Positions 29,258 through 36,199 of a stretch of DNA of 36,344 nucleotides are shown here, one piece after another. The position numbers were made by a program, and so were the translations under genes. The stretch is from an uncultured Oscillospiraceae bacterium (GTDB lineage: Bacteria > Bacillota > Clostridia > Oscillospirales > Oscillospiraceae): NCBI GenBank assembly GCA_934589145.1, contig CAKTNW010000016.1:1-36344 (forward strand), in the 5' to 3' direction. Each line of letters opens with the position of its first letter. The first letter of the stretch is position 1. The notes under the pieces are model-generated. The model did not search any database. It was not told where the DNA came from and saw nothing but the letters and a program-made list of their open reading frames with translations.

Positions 29258-29884
29258 ATGAAATATAACGGTTTCTATTTCTGGATGTTCAAGGGCTCCA
29301 TGAAGAAGGTGCTGGCCGAAAAGTACGGCAAAGCGTATGCCGCGGAGGTCATGGACAAGAGCAAGACGGTCTACCGGCAGCTGGTGGAAGAGGCGGACGA
29401 CATCGGCGACGACAATCCCATGGCGTACAACGAGCTGTTCGCGCTGGCCTTTGTGGCGCCGTATGTGGCCAGCGGGAAGAAGATCCCGCCGGAGACCGTG
29501 CAGGAGATGATGCGCCGCGCCCTGTATCACATCAAGTGGTACTTCGGCAGGACTGATCTGAACACGGACAGGGGCAAGGCGGAGAACAAGAAGAGCGTCG
29601 TCAAATACGCCAAGTGGTACACGCCGGAAAAGGAGCGGCGGTACCCCACCTCCTTCAAGGTGGATTTTGTGGGACAGCCCTATGAGGGCGCCTGCTACTA
29701 CCGCATCACCCGCTGTCCCATCTGTACTTACGCGGAAAAGCTGGGCGTCTCCGAGCTGATGCCCCTGTTCTGTGAGCTGGACGCGGTGATGATCACGCTC
29801 CAGCACGGCGTGCTGCACCGCCGGCAGACCATTGCTTCCGGCGGCGCGTATTGCGACTACTTTATCACCGGAGACAAAGAGTAA
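29258..29884 (+). CDS. ATC-hydrolase-like protein, paralogue C
   Basis: 208-residue partner of paralogue B. The N-terminal helical part (about 10-120) is similar in plan. The core reads GACYYRITRCPICTYAEKLG (Cys147, 153, 156), ELMPLFCELD (Cys172, Asp175) and GGAYCDYFITGDKE. The GGD-C-C of paralogues A and B is GGA-Y-C here, so one Asp and one Cys of the motif are lost. It may be a divergent or inactive subunit pairing with B, which is an inference from the missing residues and the operon. GGGAGG precedes the ATG at 29258. A perfect terminator follows two bases after the stop. Confidence 0.78.
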   Translation: MKYNGFYFWMFKGSMKKVLAEKYGKAYAAEVMDKSKTVYRQLVEEADDIGDDNPMAYNELFALAFVAPYVASGKKIPPETVQEMMRRALYHIKWYFGRTDLNTDRGKAENKKSVVKYAKWYTPEKERRYPTSFKVDFVGQPYEGACYYRITRCPICTYAEKLGVSELMPLFCELDAVMITLQHGVLHRRQTIASGGAYCDYFITGDKE

Positions 29885-29885
29885 G

Positions 29886-29923
29886 AAAATTCCTCTGAAA
29901 TCGCTGATTTCAGAGGAATTTTT
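29886..29923. terminator. Perfect bidirectional terminator
   Basis: AAAATTCCTCTGAAATC pairs exactly with GATTTCAGAGGAATTTT around loop GCT, followed by more T. It ends the ATC-like pair and would also end the minus-strand transcript starting near 30004. Confidence 0.95.
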
Positions 29924-30004
29924 GCTGGAGGGATGCAGCGGCCCTGCTATGGGGGCTCTTGCAGCCTGCCGCGCCGCGGACGGCCAGAGAGTGACCGCTT
30001 GATG
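29886..30004 (-). ncRNA. Candidate small RNA (about 119 nt)
   Basis: A minus-strand promoter at 30039-30011 points into a 120-base stretch that ends in the perfect hairpin and T-run at 29923-29886. No ATG lies in the transcript and no ribosome site was seen, so it looks non-coding. Its middle is GC-rich with small internal stems such as GGCT/AGCC. Promoter, operator and terminator together are what a stand-alone regulatory RNA would show; no family was recognised. Confidence 0.4.
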
Positions 30005-30005
30005 A

Positions 30006-30039
30006 CGTTTGTTATAGTTATCAAACGGTTGCTTGTCAA
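30006..30039 (-). promoter_or_regulatory. Orphan promoter with inverted repeat
   Basis: Minus strand TTGACA (30039-30034), 17-bp spacer, TATAAC (30016-30011). CGTTTG (30006-30011) and CAAACG (30022-30027) form an inverted repeat that straddles the -10 box, so it looks repressible. No gene lies downstream on this strand before the terminator at 29886-29923. Confidence 0.55.
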
Positions 30040-30085
30040 GCGGGAGCCCGCCTGTCCTTAGCCCCTGGATGGCCGGGCGCTGCGT

Positions 30086-30610
30086 TCAAGCGTTGGCCTT
30101 TTCCTGCGTCTGTGCCGTCCAATACTGCGCGCCCCAGTGTTCAAAGTCCCACTGCTCCATGTAGGCGTTGCACTCGTAGTCGATGTAGTAGAGCGTTCCG
30201 CCCCGCGGGACGAAGTTGGTGGGGAAGTAGTCGATGTTCAGACCCGCCGGGTATAAAAGGCCGCACATGGCCCGCACCTGGGTGAGCCAGTCGGGCGACA
30301 TCTGCCCCTCGCGGAGCAGCTCCGCCACCGTCGGCCCGGCGATGTACTCCTTCAGGAGCCGCTCCTGCGGGACATCCGCCGCCAGCAGCCGCGGCATGGG
30401 GATGCCGAGTTTCCGAAGCGTCTCATAGTCCCGCAGCTCCGCTTGCAGCTTGTCGCCGAAGGTGTAGTATTCGCAGGGCTCGTGGTGGATCTGCTTCAGG
30501 ACGTACTGCGCCGCGCCGTCCGTCACCAGATAGGAATAGCCGCCCTTGCCCTTTCCAAGAAGCCGGATCACGGTATATTCAGCGCCGTTTACCGTCAATG
30601 TGTCAGGCAT
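30086..30610 (-). CDS. Small atypical protein-kinase-like phosphotransferase
   Basis: 174-residue kinase-fold protein. It shows a Gly-rich loop LGKGKGGYSYLV (17-28), VAIK-like Lys39 (YVLKQI), a hinge KEYIAGPTVAELL, the catalytic loop NIDYFPTNF (Asp127, Asn132) and a DFG-like YIDYE (Asp144). It is much shorter than normal Ser/Thr kinases, lacking most of the C-lobe, as in minimal RIO/Bud32-like kinases. The catalytic His before Asp is replaced, as in such atypical forms. It may act on protein or small molecules. The start overlaps the DUF3795 stop by eight bases, so it is the last gene of a six-gene operon. Confidence 0.75.
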   Translation of the reverse strand: MPDTLTVNGAEYTVIRLLGKGKGGYSYLVTDGAAQYVLKQIHHEPCEYYTFGDKLQAELRDYETLRKLGIPMPRLLAADVPQERLLKEYIAGPTVAELLREGQMSPDWLTQVRAMCGLLYPAGLNIDYFPTNFVPRGGTLYYIDYECNAYMEQWDFEHWGAQYWTAQTQEKANA

Positions 30611-30962
30611 TGTTTTGTTTCAGCCGCTTCAGATTCTCCAGCACGAACGGGCTGTTTACGGCGATGCGCCCCAGCGTCGGACAGCCGTCCATCTGCCCGC
30701 AGCCGGCGCAGGTATCCAGGCCCTTCTCCCGGACGCAGTTATGTACCGGGCAGAGCTTGTCGCAGAAGGGCGTTTTCGCGCCCTCCACGCGGCAGCCGGT
30801 GCAGTGGATCATGTCCGGCGTGATGGGCACGCCGTTGAGCTTCGTCCACAGCGCGGCGGTCTTTTCCCGCAGGGCGTTGTCGTTTGTGACGGTTGCGATC
30901 CTGGCGTCGCACGCTTCGCAGTCCAGGCCGCAGCAGCCGATCAGTTGGTTTGTATTTTTCAT
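30603..30962 (-). CDS. DUF3795 Cys-rich protein
   Basis: 119-residue protein with the DUF3795 plan: GCCGLDCEACDA at the N-terminus, then HCTGCRVEGAKTPFCDKLCPVHNCVREKGLDTCAGCGQMDGCP. About a dozen cysteines in CxxC pairs imply zinc or iron-sulfur binding. The family is widespread in anaerobes; function is unknown. ATG 30962 is preceded by GGAG at the right distance; an in-frame upstream ATG at 30974 is less likely. It is coupled to the kinase-like gene by an eight-base overlap and lies 22 bases after an acetyltransferase. Confidence 0.87.
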   Translation of the reverse strand: MKNTNQLIGCCGLDCEACDARIATVTNDNALREKTAALWTKLNGVPITPDMIHCTGCRVEGAKTPFCDKLCPVHNCVREKGLDTCAGCGQMDGCPTLGRIAVNSPFVLENLKRLKQNNA

Positions 30963-30984
30963 AGTTGTCTCCATAAGCTGGAAT

Positions 30985-31467
30985 TTATAATGTCAATTCC
31001 ATAATATTGTACTCGTTTTCCGAGATCCTATAAAATCCGTTCTTCTGCCAAAAAGAATTGCTCTGTGGATTTCCTTTATCCACCCCAATGCGCACTTTCT
31101 GATAGCCTGATCGTTTTAGATAGCGGCAAGCATCTCCTATCATACGGGAGCCAACGCCTCTATTCTGGTAATGCACATTTGTCATAAACAGTCCAATGAA
31201 GGCGATTTCGTCTGTTGGATAACCTAAAATCAAATCCATATTGGCGACCAGCGCATCGCCCTCAAAAAAACCGATGTAATACTTATCACGGTAGCTCTTG
31301 CCCGGCGGCAATGCTTTCATATCCTCTATAATACTGTCCTTTGTGACAAACGGCGGGTGATATTGATAGTAAATTTCGTTTTTGCGGCTCATATCATAAA
31401 TAATATCGACATCATTGCTGTCCAATGTACGCACCTGATATTCTTTTGATAATGATCTGATATCCAT
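30985..31467 (-). CDS. GNAT-family N-acetyltransferase 1
   Basis: 160-residue GNAT. The acetyl-CoA loop is in YQNRGVGSRMIGDACRYL (about 106-123), and the C-terminal VRIGVDKGNPQSNSFWQKNGFYRI is motif B. The substrate is unknown. The gene is visibly AT-richer than its neighbours, suggesting separate acquisition into the operon. It starts 21 bases after the second acetyltransferase. Confidence 0.9.
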   Translation of the reverse strand: MDIRSLSKEYQVRTLDSNDVDIIYDMSRKNEIYYQYHPPFVTKDSIIEDMKALPPGKSYRDKYYIGFFEGDALVANMDLILGYPTDEIAFIGLFMTNVHYQNRGVGSRMIGDACRYLKRSGYQKVRIGVDKGNPQSNSFWQKNGFYRISENEYNIMELTL

Positions 31468-31488
31468 ACCAATCTCCGTTCATCCGCA

Positions 31489-31905
31489 TCAGAGCAATTC
31501 CTTCGTGTAATAGTGCCGCTTTCCGGTGTAGGGATAGTTTTCGAGGGTAAAGACCTCACGGTATCCATGATTCTTGTAAAATGCGGGAGCCTGAAAGGAA
31601 AAGGTATCCACAAACGCGTATCGGCAGCCGCGCTGTCTGGCTTCTGCCTCCGCCGCCGCCAGCAGTTTGCTTCCGATCCCCTGGCCCCTGAGCCGTTCGC
31701 TGACGAAAAGATATTGGATGCAGAGCCAGTTGCCAAAGGTCTCGCCGGTCAGTCCGGCCAGCTTTTGGCCCGCCCCGTCCTCAAGGAATGCACCGATGGG
31801 TACGCTCTGGGACGCCTCGCGGTGGCTGCGATTGTATGCCCGCAGCATCTCATGGATCTCATGGATATCGCGTTCGTTTCCGTCATTCGTGATTCTGATA
31901 TTCAT
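31489..31905 (-). CDS. GNAT-family N-acetyltransferase 2
   Basis: 138-residue GNAT with CoA loop RLRGQGIGSKLLAAAEAEARQRG (about 70-92) and motif B FSFQAPAFYKNHGYREVF. Substrate unknown. The start ATG 31905 lies four bases beyond the CPBP stop codon; an in-frame GTG at 31917 would overlap that gene. It differs clearly from acetyltransferase 1, so the two are not a recent duplication. Confidence 0.9.
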   Translation of the reverse strand: MNIRITNDGNERDIHEIHEMLRAYNRSHREASQSVPIGAFLEDGAGQKLAGLTGETFGNWLCIQYLFVSERLRGQGIGSKLLAAAEAEARQRGCRYAFVDTFSFQAPAFYKNHGYREVFTLENYPYTGKRHYYTKELL

Positions 31906-31909
31906 ACGC

Positions 31910-32653
31910 TTATTCACCAGCCTTACATAGATTTTTCGGCAGCGTTCTTGTGAGGAGCAGGGTATAGGCCACCGTTATGGCGATCAGAACGGCGAGGTGG
32001 AGCAGGTGCGCTTCCACGGTAAGGCCCGCATCGTTGGCAAAGGTGCCCAGCGTGTTGATGGCGGCATGGACGAGGATGCAGGGGATCAGGCTGCCGCCGC
32101 GATAGAAGATCGTCACCAGCAGGAAGCCCACCGCGATGGCAAAGACGATCTGGCACAGGCTGCTCACCAGATCCATCCCGCTGCCGTTGAACAAATTGAT
32201 GATATGCCCGATGCCGAAGGTGACGCTGGAAATGATGATGGCGGACTTGACGTTGTCCTTTGCGATGGCCACAAACAGCAGCCCCCGGAAGATCACCTCC
32301 TCCAGGAAGCCGACGCACAGCATACACACGACCCGGCAGATCGTTTCCGCCAGTGAATAATTGACCGCGAAACCGTTCCACAGATTTCCCGACGCCAGAA
32401 CAAGCAGCGGCACATAGTAGAGGAACCGCCAGGCGGGGACAGACGATCCGCAAAGGCCATACCGCTTCTGCAGGCCGTTCTGCCGGATAAAGGCGAAAAG
32501 AACGATGGCCTGCAAAACGCAGAAAGCGGCGCTTGCCGCGTATGCGATGCCAATGGCCTTGTTCAGGGGATTTGCCAGCGATTGCAGGACGCAGTACACC
32601 GCGATCCACACGAGGGCAAAGGTCAGCTCATTTTTCTCATACAGTTTTTTCAT
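31910..32653 (-). CDS. CPBP-family intramembrane metalloprotease
   Basis: 247-residue multi-pass membrane protein with about seven helices. It carries the full CPBP (Rce1/Abi) motif set: EEVIFR (Glu118, Glu119, Arg123), FGIGH (His150) and HAAIN (His196, Asn200). Family members cleave in the membrane for prenyl-protein processing, bacteriocin self-immunity or maturation. No bacteriocin gene was seen nearby. AGGAGG precedes the ATG at 32653. It is the second gene of the operon. Confidence 0.92.
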   Translation of the reverse strand: MKKLYEKNELTFALVWIAVYCVLQSLANPLNKAIGIAYAASAAFCVLQAIVLFAFIRQNGLQKRYGLCGSSVPAWRFLYYVPLLVLASGNLWNGFAVNYSLAETICRVVCMLCVGFLEEVIFRGLLFVAIAKDNVKSAIIISSVTFGIGHIINLFNGSGMDLVSSLCQIVFAIAVGFLLVTIFYRGGSLIPCILVHAAINTLGTFANDAGLTVEAHLLHLAVLIAITVAYTLLLTRTLPKNLCKAGE

Positions 32654-32680
32654 GTCATTCCTCCTGCACGGCCGCGGCAC

Positions 32681-33175
32681 TCACGCCCCCGTGACCTGGG
32701 AGAGCGTCACGACCGAGCAGCCCTTGCTTTCATAATACGCAAGCATCTCCGGCAGCTTCTTTTTGTCGTAGCTGGTGATGCAGTCCGACAGCACATGGAC
32801 GGTATAGCCGGTTTTCCGCATATTATAGCTGGTGGATTTGACGCAGGCCGCGGCGTCGGCCCCGGCAAGATAGAACTCGGTAATGCCATGCTCCTGAATA
32901 AAGGCGGCAAACGCCTCGCAGGTCAGGGCGCTGCTCTTTACCTTCGTGAAGATATGGTCGGACACGACCTTCATCTCCGGCACCAGCTCGGCACCACGGG
33001 TGCCGGGCTTGAAGGTTTTCGTCCCCGCGGACAGGTTGTTGTGCTGGATGTAAATGACCCACAGCTCCTTCTGCGCGGCCCAGTCGATGGCCGCATTGAC
33101 GTTGTCTATGATATCCCGGTAGTTTTTCGTAATGTCATTCTGCAGGTCGATGACCACCAGAGCGCTGTTTTTCAT
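32681..33175 (-). CDS. Isochorismatase-family cysteine hydrolase
   Basis: 164-residue hydrolase with the catalytic triad: Asp10 (LVVIDLQND), Lys at about 80 (FTKVKSSAL) and Cys111 (GADAAACVKST, after the cis-peptide turn). Members hydrolyse nicotinamide, isochorismate, N-carbamoyl amines and similar compounds. The founder of the ATC-hydrolase route yields N-carbamoyl-L-cysteine, which needs an amidohydrolase; a link to the paralogues elsewhere in the window is speculative. GGGAGG precedes the ATG. It is the first gene of the six-gene operon behind the palindromic promoter at 33314-33360. Confidence 0.9.
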   Translation of the reverse strand: MKNSALVVIDLQNDITKNYRDIIDNVNAAIDWAAQKELWVIYIQHNNLSAGTKTFKPGTRGAELVPEMKVVSDHIFTKVKSSALTCEAFAAFIQEHGITEFYLAGADAAACVKSTSYNMRKTGYTVHVLSDCITSYDKKKLPEMLAYYESKGCSVVTLSQVTGA

Positions 33176-33225
33176 GCTTTTTTCCTCCCTATTCTCCGTT
33201 TTGCCTCGGTCGCCCCAAATAATAG

Positions 33226-33263
33226 ACGCAGCACAGGCCGTTTTTGTGGCATACACTGCGTCT
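33226..33263. repeat. Dispersed 38-bp repeat, copy B
   Basis: 37 of 38 bases match 15415-15452. It lies in the 5' leader of the isochorismatase-like gene, about 50 bases from its start codon. The inverted ends can form a hairpin in the mRNA. Confidence 0.75.
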
Positions 33264-33313
33264 GTCATGCTGCTCTCTTCGATGTCTGTACCGCTTGCAC
33301 AAATATGTACACG

Positions 33314-33360
33314 CGTCGATGTATAATCAATATTATACATCGACGAATATAACTTGTCAA
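33314..33360 (-). promoter_or_regulatory. Consensus promoter buried in a 32-bp palindrome
   Basis: Minus strand TTGACA (33360-33355), 17-bp spacer, TATAAT (33337-33332). CGTCGATGTATAAT (33314-33327) and ATTATACATCGACG (33332-33345) are perfect inverted arms around CAAT. One arm includes the whole -10 box, so a bound dimer would silence the promoter. The adjacent TetR (33469) is one candidate binder. Confidence 0.8.
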
Positions 33361-33424
33361 TCCCACCGGCACAGATTTTACAAGTCCAACAGGGCAAGGG
33401 GGAGCCATATCGCTCTCCGCGCAT

Positions 33425-33458
33425 GAAAAACCGGAGCCATTCCGGCTCCGGTTTGGGT
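33425..33458 (-). terminator. Terminator of the TetR gene; repeated at 35702
   Basis: CCGGAGCC and GGCTCCGG flank a five-base loop, with TTTTT following on the minus strand. The 34-base block is the same as 35702-35735 except for one base. Confidence 0.85.
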
Positions 33459-33468
33459 CAAAAACGGG

Positions 33469-34089
33469 TCAAGTGGGGACATCCACGGATTCCGTCGCTG
33501 CCGCTTGCCACCGTAGCTGTGCGCCTCGGATGTGATCCTTGAACATCCGGTCGGCAAAGGCCACCATCTGTTCCGGCGTGCGCTCGATCTCGCCCAGCAG
33601 CCAGCTTTCGATCACGCCCGAGACAGCGACCACATAAATGTGCGTCATCAGCGCGATATCCTCCTCGCTCACGCCGCCCAATAGCGCCCCGACCTCCTGG
33701 CCGACCTGCTCAACGACACGGTGGATGATCGCATGAATATCTGCCTTAAAAAAGCGTTTCAGATGCTCTCGCCCGACAGATTTTAAGGCACACAGACAGA
33801 CGGCCCGGTTGTCCTCTATGTAACGGAATAGCTGCAAAAGCCCCTCCTGCCAGAGGAGCATCCCCTCATGCTGCTTGAGCAGCGCAACGGCTTCCTCCTG
33901 AAACATCCAGCGCATCAGGTCATAGACATCCTCAAAGTGATAATAGAAGTTCTGCCGGCGGATGCCGGCCCGCTCCGTGATGTCATGGATGGTGATCCTG
34001 TCGATGGGCTTTTGCGCCATCAGTTCCTTCAGCGCCTCGGCCAGGGCGCGGCGGGTCTGATCAGATGAGCTGCGTATGATCCTATCCAC
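33469..34089 (-). CDS. TetR-family regulator with C-terminal domain of DhaS type
   Basis: 206-residue regulator starting at GTG (34089), eight bases after GGAGGG. The HTH lies at about 8-55 (TRRALAEALKELMAQKPIDRITIHDITERAGIRRQNFYYHFEDVYDLM). The C-terminal half resembles the TetR_C_8 (DhaS-like) domain. It is divergent from the amidohydrolase gene across about 195 bases and probably controls it. The isochorismatase operon with its palindrome lies downstream of its terminator and is another possible target. The ligand is unknown. Confidence 0.9.
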   Translation of the reverse strand: MDRIIRSSSDQTRRALAEALKELMAQKPIDRITIHDITERAGIRRQNFYYHFEDVYDLMRWMFQEEAVALLKQHEGMLLWQEGLLQLFRYIEDNRAVCLCALKSVGREHLKRFFKADIHAIIHRVVEQVGQEVGALLGGVSEEDIALMTHIYVVAVSGVIESWLLGEIERTPEQMVAFADRMFKDHIRGAQLRWQAAATESVDVPT

Positions 34090-34285
34090 AAGTCATCCCT
34101 CCTTTTCTCCGCATTATAGCATACCGGCGGCGGTTTTTTATAGGTCAATTTGCCGGCCGGTGTCATGAACCAGACAGATGGCGGGAAGTTGACCCTTGCT
34201 TTGGAGGGGGCGCTGCCGTAAGATGGCCTTGCTTTGCCAGGCGGTCTCAGCCCGGCGGAAAACGGAAGAAAGGTCAAAAAAAGAC

Positions 34286-35257
34286 ATGAAATATTCCCGT
34301 AAGATCGACTTTCAGGCGCATTACCTCCCCAAAGCCTACTATGACTTTTTAGAGGAGGAAGGACTGTATTGCCCAGACGGCTTTCCGACACCGGATTGGG
34401 ACGAAGCGTGGCAGCAGGAGGCCATGGGTGAACTTGGCATCGCCTATGCGCTGCTCTCCATTTCTTCTCCCAGCGTTTACACCGGCAACAAGTTCCGCAG
34501 CCGGGAGCTGGCGCGTAGGATCAACGAGCAGGGGGCGGAGATCGTTTCCCGTGCACCGGGCAATCTCGGCTTTCTGGCGACGCTGCCGCTGCCCCATGTC
34601 CACAGCAGCATTTTTGAGGCCCGCTATTGCCTGGACGAGCTGCACGCGGACGGCGTGGGACTGATGACGAACTACGGCGGCGTGTATCTGGGCGACCACC
34701 GGCTGGATGAGCTGATGGAGGAGCTGGACGGGCGCGGCGCGCTGGCCGTCATGCACCCGACGCAGCCCGCTGTCATGCAGCCGAACGTCAACGAAGAGAT
34801 CCCTGTCCCGGCCTTTGAGTATTTCGTGGAGACCACGCGCACCTTTGTCAATATGGTACAGAACGACACCTTTACCCGCTACCCCAATATCAAATGGGTC
34901 ATTCCCCACGGCGGCGCATTTCTGTCTGTGTTGGCTGACCGGTTCGAGAGCTTTGCGCTGATGCTGCGGTTTGCCGACCCTGACCGGCGGGCGGACATCA
35001 TGGAGGACATGGCCCATGTTTACTATGATATGGCTGGTTTTTCCGAACAAAAGCAGCTTGAAATGCTGCTGCGCAATGTGGACGAGAGCCATCTGCTCTA
35101 TGGCTCCGACACCCCCTACACGGACATTACCGCCTGCGTCGGCCAGGCGGAGGCTCTGGAAAATACGGAAAAGATCACCCAGCGGCAGAAGCAGATGCTT
35201 TTTACGGACAACGCCCTTGCGCTGCTGCCGAAACTGAATAAGAAATTGATAAAGTGA
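34286..35257 (+). CDS. Amidohydrolase-2 family metal-dependent hydrolase/decarboxylase
   Basis: 323-residue TIM-barrel enzyme of PF04909 (ACMSD, gamma-resorcylate decarboxylase, OH-DDVA hydrolase group). Metal ligands are visible in order: IDFQAHYLP (His near residue 12), MHPTQP (His at about 155), IPHGGAF (His at about 210) and the Asp in LYGSDTPYTD (about 273). The first strand has a single F-Q-A-H in place of D-x-H-x-H, a variation seen in this family. It likely decarboxylates or hydrolyses an aromatic acid; the exact substrate is open. ATG 34286 has a weak AAAGG upstream. A small unknown gene follows ten bases later. Confidence 0.88.
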   Translation: MKYSRKIDFQAHYLPKAYYDFLEEEGLYCPDGFPTPDWDEAWQQEAMGELGIAYALLSISSPSVYTGNKFRSRELARRINEQGAEIVSRAPGNLGFLATLPLPHVHSSIFEARYCLDELHADGVGLMTNYGGVYLGDHRLDELMEELDGRGALAVMHPTQPAVMQPNVNEEIPVPAFEYFVETTRTFVNMVQNDTFTRYPNIKWVIPHGGAFLSVLADRFESFALMLRFADPDRRADIMEDMAHVYYDMAGFSEQKQLEMLLRNVDESHLLYGSDTPYTDITACVGQAEALENTEKITQRQKQMLFTDNALALLPKLNKKLIK

Positions 35258-35267
35258 GGTTATAAAA

Positions 35268-35585
35268 ATGACGGAAGTAAATCATGAACAGTACGATATT
35301 CAGCTTAAATCCCCTATGGGCTGGATCAAGGTCAAGGCGGATCTTGTCGTAGATTCTGAAACGGAATTTCACGGAGAGGTCAAGCTGCTGGGTCTTACCG
35401 TGCCGATGGTGGATTGTGTCAAAAATGCCTTTACCTATCAGTTCAAGGCTTCGCCAAAGCTGCCGTTTGGCGTATTGGAGGTCACGATCACCGCGGAAGT
35501 TCATGCCGATGGCAGTGTCACCGGCATTGCCAACGCCCCCCGGCACAAGCCTATGGAGATCAAGGGTCAGCGGGTACGGGCATGA
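35268..35585 (+). CDS. Small protein of unknown function downstream of the amidohydrolase
   Basis: 105 residues, not recognised. It has no signal peptide, no membrane segment and a single cysteine. The pattern of alternating hydrophobic residues (YDIQLKSPMGWIKVKADLVV, FGVLEVTITAEVHADGSVTGIANA) suggests a compact beta-sandwich, perhaps a lipid- or ligand-binding fold. It starts ten bases after the amidohydrolase stop with a GAGG ribosome site, so the two are very likely co-transcribed, and it may be an accessory subunit or ligand-binding partner. Confidence 0.7.
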   Translation: MTEVNHEQYDIQLKSPMGWIKVKADLVVDSETEFHGEVKLLGLTVPMVDCVKNAFTYQFKASPKLPFGVLEVTITAEVHADGSVTGIANAPRHKPMEIKGQRVRA

Positions 35586-35701
35586 CCTCGCATCGCAGCG
35601 CCATTTAAGGGAAAGGGTCTAGCCCGACATGGAGCAAGTACCGGAATATGGAACCGGCTTCATGGTGAAGTCCGCTGCCTTCATTGCGGGTTGCCTCCAA
35701 A

Positions 35702-35735
35702 GAAAAACCGGAGCCGTTCCGGCTCCGGTTTGGGT
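35702..35735 (-). terminator. Terminator of the MerR gene; copy of 33425
   Basis: 33 of 34 bases match 33425-33458. CCGGAGCC and GGCTCCGG flank GTTCC, with TTTTTC on the minus strand. It lies 20 bases past the MerR stop. Confidence 0.85.
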
Positions 35736-35755
35736 TATTTACGGCTGTCTGGAAT

Positions 35756-36178
35756 TCAATGCGTCGGCCGGTTCTCCGCCGTCCAGTTCTTCGGGTTCGT
35801 ATCATCCGGGGCCAGGCCCGCCAGGATCGCCTCATAGTGGGCCGCCTTGCCGTCCATATACTTCACCGTGGCCTGGGCCTCCTCCAGCCGCTTATAGGCT
35901 TCCGCCCGCTGCTTCAGGATGATGGCATATCTTGCCCGGAGGTTTTCCTCGGATCCTTCCAGCAGGCACAGCCGGCAATACTCCTGAATGGCCTCGATAG
36001 ACGCGCCGCAGCCCTTCAGACATTGGATGCCCTGCATCCAGTTGACGGATTCCTCGTTGAACACCCGGCGGTTGCCGCCGTCCCGCTGACAGGGCAGCAG
36101 CCCCTTATCCGTGTAGAACCGCAGGGTATGCTCCGTGACGCCGAACATCTCGGCCATCTGCTTGATGGTATAATCCAT
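35756..36178 (-). CDS. MerR-family regulator
   Basis: 140-residue regulator. The N-terminal winged helix (YTIKQMAEMFGVTEHTLRFYTDKGLLPCQRDGGNRRVFNEESVNWM, about 3-48) is a textbook MerR HTH. A dimerisation coiled coil follows at about 80-115. Three cysteines occur in CLKGCGAS and CRLC between 54 and 72, but no defined metal-binding loop. GAGGTG precedes the ATG. The divergent intergenic region holds a 19-bp-spacer promoter typical of MerR activation. The activated gene would lie right of the window, or MerR regulates itself. Confidence 0.93.
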   Translation of the reverse strand: MDYTIKQMAEMFGVTEHTLRFYTDKGLLPCQRDGGNRRVFNEESVNWMQGIQCLKGCGASIEAIQEYCRLCLLEGSEENLRARYAIILKQRAEAYKRLEEAQATVKYMDGKAAHYEAILAGLAPDDTNPKNWTAENRPTH

Positions 36179-36199
36179 AGCCGCACCTCAAATTTCCTC

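Noticed and set aside
32681..33175. A joint cysteine pathway between the isochorismatase-like hydrolase and the ATC-like paralogues
   Set aside because: The biochemical idea is attractive (N-carbamoyl cleavage), but the genes are in different operons with different regulatory sites, so it is only mentioned as speculation.
34144..34195. Inverted GGTCAA...TTGACC pair as divergent -35 boxes between TetR and amidohydrolase
   Set aside because: No -10 box lies at an acceptable distance on either strand (about 24 bp), so promoters are not claimed.
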